Below are positions 22,545 to 34,455 of a DNA stretch of 64,000 nucleotides, one piece after another. Origin of the DNA: Amborella trichopoda (Eukaryota; Streptophyta; Magnoliopsida; Amborellales; Amborellaceae). The notes under the pieces were generated by a model, which made no database searches, was not told the origin of the DNA, and was given only the letters and a program-made list of their open reading frames with translations. The position numbers and the translations under genes were made by a program. Every line of letters begins with the position of its first letter. The first letter of the stretch is position 1. The stretch covers positions 188,913 through 252,912 of the forward strand of contig NW_006499603.1 in NCBI RefSeq assembly GCF_000471905.2, read 5' to 3'.

Positions 22545-25342
22545 CGAAGAGTTCTCATCTTTTTTGCTAGTATGGGAGATAGAGTTTGAGATAGATATGG
22601 TCCCTAGTACTATTCCCATCTCTAAAGCCCCTTATAGAATGACCCAGACTGAATTAAAGGAGCAATTATAGGAATTGTTGGACAAGGGGTCATCCGACCC
22701 AGTGTGTCACCCTGGGGTGCACCGATCTTGTTTGTGAAAAAGAAGGAAGGGTCCTTGAGTCTTTGTATTGACTATAGGCAGTTGAATCAAGTAACAGTGA
22801 AAAGCAAGTATTCCTTGCCTAGGATTGATGACCTCTTGGACCAACTTCATGGGGCCCAAGTGTTTTCGAAAATTGATCTTCGATCGGGTTATTACCAACT
22901 GCGGGTCAAGGAGGGAGACGTTCCCAAGACCACATTCAGAACCCGATACGGCCACTATGAGTTTCTAGTGATGCTATTTGGTTTGACTAACGTCCTAGCT
23001 GTTTCCATGGATTATTCAGACCCTATTTGGATGATTCGTTGTGGTCTTTATTCATGACATTTTGGAGTACTCGAATAACTTAGAAGAGCATGAGCAGCAC
23101 CTGAGAATAATTCTTCAAACTCTAAAGTTGGAAAAGTTGTATGCTAAGTTGAGCAAGAGTGAGTTTTGGCTTCTTAGTGTGGCCTTCCTCGGGCACATTA
23201 TTTTTAAGGATGGGGTTGTAGTTACCCTTCTAAGATTGAAACCGTACTCGAGTGGGGGAGACCGACAAATGTGACTGAGGTCCGTAGTTTTCTGGGGTTA
23301 GTAGGATATTACAGGATCTTCGTAGAAGGATTCTCGAAGATATCGCTACCTCTGACTTGTCTAACTCAGAAGAATATGAAATTTGTGTGGTCAGACAACT
23401 ATGATAAAAGCTTTCATGAATTAAAGAAGAGACTGACCACAGCCCCGGTACTAACCCTACTTAAAGGAAATGAGGACTTTACAGTCTACACCGATGCCTC
23501 TCATAAAGGGCTCGGAGGTATACTTATGCAGCGAGGAAAGGTCATTGCATATGCCTCTAGGCAGTTAAAGCCGTTTGAACAGAATTACCCAACCCATGAT
23601 TTGGAACTTACGGTTGTAGTGTTCGCCTTGAAAATCTAGAGACACTACCTCCATGGGGCCCAACTCAAGGTATATATAGATTATAAAAGTCTCAAGTATC
23701 TGTTTTCTCAGAAAGAATTGAACATGAGGCAAAGGCGATGGGTGGATCTATTGAACGACTATGATTGTACCATTAATTCTCACACGGGCAAAACCAATGT
23801 TGTAGTAGATGCTTTGAGCAAAAAGCCTATAAAATCAGTGGCTCACCTAATGGTTCGAGAGATGAAATTATTAGAAGATACAGTAGAATGGCACCCGACT
23901 CTGCCCCGTAGTAATAAGGTAGATATGATGGCTTACATAAGAATGGAGCCCCAACTTTTTCAACAGGTGCGACTAGTAAAAAAGAAGGATCCCCAACTCA
24001 TGAAAATTTTGGAAGAGATAAAGCTGGGAAAGGGAGACGACTTCTCCATGAGCAGTGAAAAATTATTGAGGTTTCGAAATCAGGTCTGTATCCCAGATGA
24101 TGAGGACATGAAGAGGGATATTTTGAAGGAAGCTCACTGCTCTCGTTATGTTATACACTCGGGTAGTAATAAGATGTATCATGACCTGAAGAAAAACTTT
24201 TGGTGGAATGGCATGAGAAGGGATGTGGCACTATTTGTTTCTAAGTGCTTGACCTGCTAGCAAGTGAAGGCTGAACATTAGAAACCCGTCGGATTGTTGC
24301 AACCTTTACTCGTGCCAGAATGGAAATGAGAGCACATTGCTATGTATTTTGTCTTAGGATTGCTTAGAACAAGTTCTGGATATGACAGTATCTGGGTCAT
24401 TATGGACCAGCTGCCCAAAGCTGTCCGCTTCTTGCTGATCCGCACGATCTAAACCTTAGACAAACTGGCCCAGTTATACATCAAGGAGATAGTGAGGTTA
24501 GACGGAACACTAGTCAACATCGTATCTGACAAGGACACTAGATTCACCTCTATATTTTGGGCTTGTCTACGATCATCCATGGGGACAAGACTTACGCTTA
24601 GCACTGCATTTCCCCCCCAAACCGATGAGTAATCAAATAGAACAATTCAGACCCTGGAAGATTTGCTAAGGGCTTGTGTCACTACTTTAAGGGAAGATGA
24701 GATGATCATTTGCCTCTGATAGAATTTGCCTATAACAACAGCTTCCAAGCTAGTATTTAGATGGTGCCTTTTGAGGCCCTATATGGAAGGAGGTTATTGG
24801 GGCCAGAAATTGTCCAAGTGACCTTTGAGAAGATTTCTTTGATTCGAGAAAGGCTCAGAACAGCTTAGAGTTGGCAGAAGAGTTACGCTGATAATCGGAG
24901 AAGAGATCTCGAGTTCGAGGTGGGTGATCGGGTTTTCTTGGAGGTGTCACCAATTAAGGGTGTTATGGGATTCAGTAAGAAAGAAAAGTTGAGCGCACGT
25001 TATATTGGACCGTTCAAGATTCTAGAAAATGTTGGGAATGTGGCATACCAACTTGCCCTACCACCCGAGTTGGCTAACATCCATAATGTCTTTCATATAT
25101 CTCTATTGGAGAAGTGCCAGTCCGACCCATCACATGTTTTGAATTATGAGCTGGTCCCGATCAGAGAAGACCTGACCTTCATCGAGCAGCCTATAGAGAC
25201 ACTAGATAGAAGATTGCAGGTGTTATGTAATAAGGAAATCCCTCTGGTCCGAGTATTATGGCAATATCATTCGCAGGAAGAATCGACCTGGGAACGAGAA
25301 GATGAGATTTGGGATAGATACCCCCATTTATTTGATCAATAA
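22545..25342 (+). pseudogene. Chromovirus pol: RT, RNase H, integrase, chromodomain (fossil)
   Basis: Reverse transcriptase lies at about 22590-23270 ([35 protein letters not shown]), RNase H at about 23280-23700 ([15 protein letters not shown]), and integrase at about 23720-24900 with a readable HHCC zinc finger at its start. The C-terminal part is at 24920-25342 (ARYIGPFKILE; VFHISLLEKC), ending in a chromodomain-like phrase (WQYHSQEESTWEREDEIW) of the Del/Tekay type. In a working element this polyprotein makes and integrates the DNA copy, and the chromodomain steers it to marked chromatin. Here it is spread over several frames and is inactive. Confidence 0.9.
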
Positions 25343-26404
25343 GATATGATTTTGAGGAAAAAATCCTTTTTAAGGGGGGGATGATGTGAGGACCTAGGCT
25401 TTTTTGGAGTAAGAGTGTGCTGCCGAGCACGGCTGAGGACGTGTGTCGTTGTGCGTGTAAATGCTAAATGCCGTGTGTGAAGAGGAGACAACCACCGTGT
25501 GTGAAAATGAGGAACCACCGTGTGTGAAAATGAGGAACCACCGCGAGTGTAAGTGAAGAGCTTCAGCCAGCCACCGTGTGTGAAGATAAGGCATCTGCTG
25601 TGAGTGTAAGTGAAGAGCTTCAGCCAACAGCCGTGTGTGAAGGTGAGACAGTCTCCATGTCTAAGGAGGAGACAACCGCCGTGTGTGAAGACCAAGAGCA
25701 GCCGCCGTGAGTAAACCGCTACGTGTGTTCTAGCCGCTGTGAGTGTTCTATTCCAGGGAAACGTCTTTACCTGCCATTGCATGTGTGCCACTTTGATGAC
25801 CAGATGCCACTTAAGTTTTGCATGAGTGCCACGTGGCTTATGCGCAATGCCCTATCCTCACTTTGATTATAAGTACCCCCTTCACACACCCCCCTCAAGA
25901 GTTTCACTCTTTATCACTCTCACCCATGTTTTTCCCCTTAGAACCTTAGAGCCTCAAGCATGAGACCCACCATTGGAAGCTTGGCCTTGAAGAAAAATTG
26001 TGTGGGGAAAACTTAGAACTTCTTAGTGCAGGTAAGTAGATATGGCATCCATGCTTCCATGATTTGGTTGCTTTATGTAGTTTGAAATCTAAGAAAGAGC
26101 TTGTATGAAATTGTAAGAATGAGATGGATGTATGTATTATGCTAGAATGAGCGTGAATTTCTAAAACTGTAACTCTTAATTTCATGATAAATGGAGGATT
26201 ATAGGCATTTCTGATAGTTATGAAAATTGGTGAAAAAGCACCCTTGTGAGTCTAGTTTAATATGAAAAAGGTCGTATATTAATGCCTATTTTGGTTTGGA
26301 AGATATCATTCGTTCTTTGAAGTATGCCAAAATTGCGAAATGAAATTCCAGGAACTGTGCAAGTTTTTGTGATGAACATTTTACCAATCAAAACATGTCA
26401 AAAT

Positions 26405-26800
26405 GAACCCAAACCAGTTTTAAATGAAATATAGTTGTGTTTATTCCAAAAATTATTTTGATGGTAGGCTGAAATTCCTTATGGACTTGAAATTATGATA
26501 CTTTTTCTATGGGTATGTCATTGTTGTAGTTGCAGGAATTTCCAGAACCTTACACATTATTTTGTAATGATATGTTGGGTGAACCAAATGTCTCTGACTG
26601 AACCCAAACCAGTTTTAAATGAAATATGGTTGTGTTTAATTTGAAAAAAATTTTAATAGCAGGCCCAAATTCCTTATGGACTGGAAATTGCATCCCTTTT
26701 TCTAAGAGTGTGTAATTATCATAGTTGCAAGAATTTCCAAAACCGTACACATTTTTTGTAATGATCTGTTGGGTGACCAAAATGTCTCTGATTGAGCCGT
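26405..26800 (+). repeat. 195-bp tandem duplication in the chromovirus LTR
   Basis: GAACCCAAACCAGTTTTAAA begins at 26405 and again at 26600. Both copies continue through AATTCCTTATGGACT and GTTGGGTGA phrases with moderate divergence. Confidence 0.85.
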
Positions 26801-27065
26801 AAATGAAATATGAGTAAGTCTTGTTTTAAATTGGTTTCGGAACCATGACCAAATTCTCTGTGGATGGGGAGTTATGCCTGATTTTCTAGGGGACTGTCAC
26901 AACAAAGTGCTTGTTCATTTATGAATAATTGACTATGGAAAATGCCTACGAATTGATGAATTCTCATGAATTATTGTATAAGGCATGGCTGTAATCGACA
27001 TGCTTATGAAATGGATAATGCTCATGAGCTAGTGAATACTAGTGAATTCTTATGAGCTACTGAAT

Positions 27066-27207
27066 GAGCGCATGGTTGTAATAAGACATGCCTATGTGAT
27101 CTGAGCGCATGGTTGTAATAAGACATTCCTATGTGATATGAGTGCATGGTTGTAATAAGGTATGCCTATGTGATATGAGTGCATGGCTGTAATAAGACAT
27201 GACTCTA
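27066..27207 (+). repeat. 37-bp minisatellite, ~3.8 copies
   Basis: GAGCGCATGGTTGTAATAAG followed by ACATGCCTATGTGATCT repeats at 27066, 27103, 27140 and 27177 with few changes. Confidence 0.9.
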
Positions 27208-27504
27208 ATATGATGGTGCTGGCAGCTGCGATTTTTCCTTGACTCCCCATGATAGGACGGGAGTTAGGAAGTGAATGTGAATATTTGGAAGGGTCGCGCC
27301 CCCCAAATCTATATGGGCACTACTCATTGGGTCATTCAATGGTAGTGTAACACTCTCTCGTCAGAAAAGCATAAGGAGAGGGCCGTATCATGCAAGGCCT
27401 CAGCCTATCAAAAAGCCCCAATGCGCGCTGGGGATTGTGTGTGTGTGAGTGCTTGAAGGTACTACGAAATGGGTCATCCATTTGTCATTGCCTTCCCTCC
27501 TGGA

Positions 27505-27526
27505 GGGGGGGGGGGGGGGGGGGGGG
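27505..27526 (+). repeat. Run of 22 G
   Basis: An uninterrupted guanine tract inside the chromovirus LTR. It could form a quadruplex. Its exact length is doubtful because such runs are hard to sequence. Confidence 0.9.
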
Positions 27527-28282
27527 TAGAAGTCCTAAGTAACAAGATTGGCTTAGCTTGATGGATAGGGCTTCTACTTCGGGAGTAGGCAGTGTTAAGA
27601 TTGCTTGTAATTGTTTATTTGTAATTGTTCATTTGTAATTGTTCATATACCTGCTTGAATTATTACCCTGTTATCTTGATAGAAAGATTTGATATATTGC
27701 TAGCTTATGTGATGCTATCAGATCCGCCTTTGTTTCATAATTGCAAAAGAGTTATGATAGATGGCTCCACCTGTACGAACCTTGTGAATGAATGAGAATA
27801 ACTCTGTTTAGGAAGGAATGCATAATGCTTGATCTGCTTACTACACCTTATAGCTCATACCTTTGACTTTCTTCTATGTAGAGTGATAGTTCACAAGACA
27901 AGGATGAACAGCTGGGGTGAACGTTCTAGAGGCTGCAGGACTGCACTTGACGAAGAGGCTTTTTGGTTGTAGGTGTTAGATGGTCGTGGGCCATGTTGTT
28001 GGTTTTGTTGAGTTATGTATTTTGTCATTGGGCATTTAATGCCTTGGTACTCAATTGTAATAATTTTGGAGTATATATATATGTAATAATTTTTTTATTG
28101 GTTATGTAATTGTATGGTTGTATTGAAAATTTTTGTTTATTTCTTTGTTTGCTTTGATTACGACTTTATGAAGTGATGAGTGCGCTTCCACATGAGTGGC
28201 ATTCACTACCCTTGTGATCATAGACCCACACCCTTTCGTCCTCCGGCAATTACGACAAGGGTCAGGGGGCAGGGTCGTGATA

Positions 28283-29428
28283 GATATCTATTATTTAAGT
28301 GGGGGTGCCATTAACAAAAATTCTAGAGAGAGAAACCTTCTAGGTTGGGGTGTGCCCCCTAGGCTTACTAAAGAGAGAGAGATAATATTTTTGAGAGAGA
28401 AGAAAGAGATTTTTAGTGTAGAGATTTATGAGCATAGGGTCCTCTATTTATAGTGCAAAAATAGGATTAGGGTTTATTAGGGTTTTCCACGGCTTGCCTC
28501 GTCTTGTGAGATTTAATATGTACCATTGATCTTGGGTGACTTGTGGGGTAAAAGATTTGAGCCCTCTAATCCCTAGATGGGCCATGAAAATTATATGGAA
28601 GGTGCTAGAATATTTATCCCCTATTTCCTAAACCATTTCCCAATCAATAGAAATAAAATAAAATAATTTCAATCTGACCAAAATTATGCACAAGCCTTCT
28701 AATGCTTTTCAAAAAATTCATTCAAAGCTTCTTCAAGGCAAAGGCTTTCTAAAACATCACATAACTTTATCTTCAAGCCAAAGCTCGATCTTACATAATG
28801 GAAAGCTCCTTGGAGTGGGGCGTGCCACCCAAAATGGCACTCATGGGCCCCACCACAATGCAATGGTGGGCCCATATAGTTTATTGCGCCTCCCATGCAA
28901 TAATCAAATTAATTAAAATATTATTATAGTTTTTAAAAAATTATAAAACTCAATTTAAATTATTAAATCAATTTAAAATTAATATCTTTGTTTTATAATT
29001 TTAAATTTGATAAAGAAAATATCTAGAGATCTAGAAAATTTAAATAACAATTTTTAAAATCATATATGATTAAAACAAACATAATGAAATGCATTAAATT
29101 GGAAAATGATCCATATGGTCTAAGAATTAAATAAATAAATACTGAGGCACCCCACCTTCAGCTATGGACTACGGTCTACACCTGCTTTCTCAAACCAACT
29201 CAATGTTGCCCATAACCCACTGTCTATGCAGGGGCTATTTAGTGGACCACCAAATTCTAGCCAATGGGAAGGGCTTGTAATCCCAGTTTATGGATTTCAG
29301 GTTCTCCCCTAGAGACATACCAATGTCAGTTATACCTGATCGGACCATAACTCATATGACGCATAGGAATATCTTTCACACATGCATAAGCTTCATCCAG
29401 AAAGGGGGTTCTCTTTCCCGAAATGACT

Positions 29429-29465
<37 letters not shown>

Positions 29466-29467
29466 GT
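28283..29467 (-). repeat. Copia 3' LTR, part left of the gap
   Basis: It aligns with about 34850-36016 of the right LTR along its length, for example GAGAGAAACCTTCTAGGTTG in both. A TATA box (TATTTATA on plus) is at 28445-28452. The rest of this LTR should fall in or beside the gap. Confidence 0.8.
29431..29463. repeat. (AT)n microsatellite next to the gap
   Basis: About 15 AT units run up to TAGTAGT and then N. The right LTR has no such array at the matching place (about 36013), so the array arose in this copy and may explain the assembly break. Confidence 0.9.
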
Positions 29468-29936
29468 NNNNNNNNNNNNNNNNNNNNNNNNNNNNNNNNN
29501 NNNNNNNNNNNNNNNNNNNNNNNNNNNNNNNNNNNNNNNNNNNNNNNNNNNNNNNNNNNNNNNNNNNNNNNNNNNNNNNNNNNNNNNNNNNNNNNNNNNN
29601 NNNNNNNNNNNNNNNNNNNNNNNNNNNNNNNNNNNNNNNNNNNNNNNNNNNNNNNNNNNNNNNNNNNNNNNNNNNNNNNNNNNNNNNNNNNNNNNNNNNN
29701 NNNNNNNNNNNNNNNNNNNNNNNNNNNNNNNNNNNNNNNNNNNNNNNNNNNNNNNNNNNNNNNNNNNNNNNNNNNNNNNNNNNNNNNNNNNNNNNNNNNN
29801 NNNNNNNNNNNNNNNNNNNNNNNNNNNNNNNNNNNNNNNNNNNNNNNNNNNNNNNNNNNNNNNNNNNNNNNNNNNNNNNNNNNNNNNNNNNNNNNNNNNN
29901 NNNNNNNNNNNNNNNNNNNNNNNNNNNNNNNNNNNN
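29468..29936. other. Assembly gap, 469 N
   Basis: No sequence is given. It lies inside the copia element near its 3' LTR, and any reading frame across it is meaningless. Confidence 0.99.
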
Positions 29937-30309
29937 TTATGTGATGGAATGTGGATGAAGCTTGGGCCCTCGTCTCAGAAGGCCACTATCACACATAAGG
30001 GCCACATAGTCCCTCGGCTCACTCATCCAGGCATACTCCGGCATCATCAAGGGATGACATATTCAAACCCTTATCAGATAGTTTTCTATGCCCAGGTAAC
30101 ATAGGTTTCTTCCAACCAACTGGCCTAGTTCATAAAGCTCAGTTCGGTATCAGCAAATGTAACTTGTTTGTATGGTCCGCGAAGGACCTCACTCGCACTG
30201 AATTCATGTTCCATTATACTAAAATGTTTATTACAAGCACTCATAAGGCCTTTAATGGCCACACTGGCCCAACATCTCACACTTGGCCATTGAAAGCCTT
30301 ATATTCTCT

Positions 30310-33300
30310 GTTCCTCACTTTCTCTCATCTCCATCTCTCTCACATGTCTGACAAAAACATTAAAGGCAACCCCCTTTGTCAGAGGATCTACAATCATCAA
30401 ACTTGTGAATATATAGCTAATCTCGATCTCTCTCAAGCTCACCTCTTTCCTCAAGTGATAGAAATATGGTTTTATATGCTGGGAGTTCTTATGGAATCAT
30501 GACTCATTTGGTACACAAATCTCTGTCATGCTATCGCAGTAAATCCTTACTACCTCACAATGTACGGGGTGGAAGTCAAGTCGATTAAGAATTTTCTTAA
30601 TCCATACGGCTTCCTTAGTAGCTAAACAACATCCCACGTATTCTGCCTCAATGGTGTATAATGCCACCACATCCTATTGATTTGATTTTCAAAGAAACTG
30701 TACCCTCTCCAGGCATGAACACATATCCATATGTGGACTTTGCATCATCTAGATATGTGAGATAGCTTGCATCTGAATATCCCTCAATTGTAATTTCAGC
30801 TCCTCCTTCATATGTAAGTGCGTAATTCACAATCCCATTTAGATATCAGAGGATTATCTTAATTTCCCTCCATTGCTCATCTCCAGGATTACATTGGAAT
30901 CGGCTAACCATGCTCATGATGAAAGACAAGTCATGCTTTATTCCCGTCATGGTGTAAAGGGACCGAACCGCGCTTCTATATGACACACTCTTCATGACTT
31001 TTATATCCTCATCTTCAGTAGGACACATCTTATTACTTAGCTTCATCTTTTTGTCTATCGGGGTAGACATGGGCTTACACTTATCTAGATCAAACTTTTC
31101 TAGTATCCTCTTATAGTAGGTTGCTTGGGAAAGTTGGATAGTTATCTCGTTTCTGTTTCTTATTATCTTGATGCCCAACACATATGAAACTTCTTCAAGA
31201 TCCTCATATCGAAGTGTCGTGAAAGGAGCATTTTTGTCTCTACTACTAGGGCAATCGAGCTACTAACAATTAGTATATCATCCACATATAAGGAAATAAA
31301 TACCATATCACTCCCACTGATCCCTTGATAGATATAATAGTCCTCATCATTTGTAGAGAGTTCAGCAAGGGCTAGGGTTTCTTGAAATTTTATGTACCAC
31401 TAGTGCGATGTTTAGTTTAGGCTATAGAGGGATTACACTAGGTTTCCCTTTCATTTATCCTCAAATCCCTCTAGTTGATTCATATATTTTCTTTCAAATC
31501 TCCATTTAGGAAGGCTATTTTGACACCTATTTGATGAACCTTAAAATCAAAATGGGCTACTATGGCTATTAGGATTTGGATAGATGGAAATTTGGCAACT
31601 GGGGAAAAGGTCTCATCATAATCTATCCCTTCTTTTTGGGTGAATCTCTTGGCAACTAGCTTAAATTTATATTTTTTTATTTTTCCTTCCGAGTTTAACT
31701 TCTTCTTGAAGATCGACTTACATCCTGTAGTCTTAAGGTTCTAAGATAGTGACACTAATTCCTGAATATGGTTTTAGTTTATGGAAGCATATTCGTCTTT
31801 CATGGCTTCTACCCAATAGTCCTTTTTGGGACAAGTCAATGCTTCATAGTATGTTTTAGGTTCATGATCTAGATCATCCCTAACCCTATCAAGGTGTTCC
31901 CTGAGTTAGACAAAGTGTTCAAGGTATTGAGGTGGTCCACAAGTTTGATTGCTTCGTCTTGGTTCGGGTTCAGGTTCATTTTGATTTGAGGGTTCGGGTT
32001 CAAGCACGAATCTATTGGAAGTTTCGGGTTCGGGTTCTCCAAGAAGATCCTTGTTTCTTGCCTCTTCAAAGAGGTCGTCTTGTTTGTAACTCAACCTCGA
32101 AGAAGTGAGCATCACAGCTTTCAATAACCGCCCCAATTTCAAGGTTGTAGAATCGATACCCTTTACCATGTTCTATGTAGCCAATAAAAATGATTTTAAC
32201 AGTTTTGGGTTGAATTTTGATCCTATTTTGATACGAGATTAGGACATGGGCTGAGCAACCCCAAACTTTTAGATAATTGATGGAGGGAGCACGATCAGTG
32301 AATATCATGTGAGGACTATGTGGGGCAGCTTTTGTGGGAATTCGATTACGGATATGACATGCCATCAACATGGTTTCCCCTAAAAATTCTAGGGAGAGCA
32401 TAGCATGCCGAATCATACTCCTTACTATTTCAACCAAGGTCCTATTCTGTCTCTCGACTACATTGTTTTGTTCGAGAGTATAATTCATGGTGTATTGATG
32501 GATGATTCAGTTTTTGATACAAAGATCTTTGAAAATTTCAGATGAATATTTCAAACTAAACTAACTTGAATATTTCTAATGGTTCTACGGACTTTGATTT
32601 TCAAGTTAGTTTAGTTTTCTACCTCGGCTTTATATTCCTTACACTTTTCTAAGGTTTCGAACTTTGTGTGTATTAGATACACATGGCCATATCGTGAGTG
32701 GTCTTCTACGTAGCTTTTGGTAGCCATATTCATAGGACCACATATGTCCATATGAATGATTTCTAAAATATTAGTAGCTATTTTTTCCTCAGTGGTATTT
32801 TTTCTTGTTAGTTTTCTTTGCACACAAGACTTACACACTTTGATAAATCTCCCTTATAATTTTGAGGAAAATCATCCTTTTTGAATCTTTCCACTCTTTT
32901 GTAATTAATGTGTCCTAACCTCATATGCCATAGGGTAGCATCCAAACCATTAAGTGATGAGACATAAACAACGTTCTCTTTCATTTCAATAGAAAATAAA
33001 TAATTCACAAGACGTCCAGTCATAATAACATTATTGCTCTTCTTGACTACCACCTTTTCTCCAATGAAAGTTGTCATAAAACTCGCCTAAGCCATATTGG
33101 GAACCGAAACTAAGCATTTCATCATATCAGGAGCATAAAGTGCATGCCTTAGGATCAAGGTGATCCTACTCTTTAATTTAAGCTCAAAATTTCGGACTCC
33201 AAGCACGTCGGTCTTTTGGTTCTCTCCCATATAGATATGTTGCTCATCCTGCCCCATGGGAGTAAAAGAGCGTAAGCCATCTTTGGTGTTCGTGACATGA

Positions 33301-33953
33301 GTCGTAGCTCTTGAGTCAAGACACCAAGAAACTCCCTTGGGGTCGGCTAGCAACGTCTCAAAAACCACATAAACAAGTTCCTTGTTGGCCTTACCAAATT
33401 TGTTGGACCAACAATACTTAGCTATGTGGCCCACCTTCCTATAAATAAAGCAAGTTCTAGTCTCTCTCTTTCCTCCCTTATTTCCAAAATCTCTCATCTT
33501 GTCATCCCCTCTCTTTCTAAAATTGTTACTTCATTTTCCTTTCTTTGGTTTAAAATAGGGTTGATATTTTGCCATATGTATTATCTCCCTTTGAGTTGTT
33601 GTCGATGTTGATGCATGTTTTGAGTTCCTTCTTTCTTTTCTCCTTTGATAGCCATGATGAGCTCCTCTAACTTCAGGGGCTTTCGTCAAGCGGATAGAGA
33701 AGACATGAACATTTCCCATGAGTTAGGAAGTGAATTCATGAGATGAATCACTTGCATGAGTTCAAAAGGTTTCATGTTGGTGTCTTTCCATCTCTCGGAC
33801 TATTGCATAAATGGTATGCACATGATCTGAGAATTTAGTTCCCTCGGCCATCTTTAACTCATTATACTTCTTCATGGCCATGATCCGTATATTCTCTCTC
33901 AAGGTTATCATAGATTCCACTTGCGGTGAAAATTGACTCATACTTAGAAGCAT
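30310..33953 (-). pseudogene. Copia gag-pol remains (fossil)
   Basis: Order on the minus strand: gag pieces near 33953-33530; a zinc knuckle (CFIYRKVGHIAKYC) at about 33440 and protease (WCLDSRATTHV) at about 33325; a GAG-pre-integrase phrase (LWHMRLGHINYKRVERF) at about 32950; integrase pieces from 32840 to 32066 (MDICGPMN; NNVVERQNRTLVEIVRSM); reverse transcriptase from about 31800 to 30850 (LDKCKPMSTPIDKKMKLSNK); and RNase H from about 30830 to 30310 (EGYSDASYL; IEAEYVGC). This is the Ty1/copia order with integrase before reverse transcriptase. It is spread over several frames. Confidence 0.88.
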
Positions 33954-34455
33954 ATAAGTCGGTCATAGCTGGCAAAAGGATGTGCTTACGTCTCAAGTTT
34001 TTGCTTTTCCAAGTAGCATACTCTTCTTTGATTGTTTGAGATGAGTTGACACTTGGACGATGGGGACAATGCTCTTAAAGCATCTCATGCAAATGTTCCT
34101 CATAAAGGACATACTCAATATTTCTTTTTCAAGAGGCATAATTGGTCTCATTAAACGTTTCAGTTTTTAGGATCTCCGAGATGATTGTACATGCAACAAT
34201 ATCTTTTATTCCCAAGCTAGATCTAGATTCAATAAAATGAAAAGACTCATAATGGCAACAAGTAACTATATACCGATGAAAGAAAGACTAATGTAATCTT
34301 TTTGAGCTATATATTTTTTTCATTTTTCTTCTTTTTCACCCCTTTCTTTTCTTTCGGAAAATATCACTTACAAGTAGTCTTATTACAATAAACTCTTGCT
34401 TCAAATAAAATAAAAAATTGCAAATTTAAGATCTTAAAACGTTGATGCCACCAAA

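Larger units (their letters stand above)
22537..28282 (+). mobile_element. Del/Tekay-type chromovirus (Ty3/gypsy), 3' half (fossil)
   Basis: Parts: pol (22545-25342) with reverse transcriptase, RNase H, integrase and a chromodomain-like tail; a polypurine tract (TTTTTAAGGGGGGGATGA) at about 25367-25384; and a 3' LTR (25385-28282). The left part of the element is not in the window: its pol is cut by family C element 1. Its own 3' LTR sits within the copia LTR. It is broken, with more than five interruptions in pol. Confidence 0.85.
25385..28282 (+). repeat. Chromovirus 3' LTR (~2.9 kb)
   Basis: It starts TGTGAGGACC directly after the polypurine tract and ends GGGTCGTGATA, where copia LTR sequence resumes. 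Inside are a 25.43-25.74 kb minisatellite built on CCACCGTGTGTGAA phrases, a TATA-like GATTATAAGTA near 25867, a 195-bp duplication, a 37-bp array and a run of 22 G. Confidence 0.8.

Noticed and set aside
29423-29944. 173-codon open frame
   Set aside because: It spans a run of N and is not real sequence.
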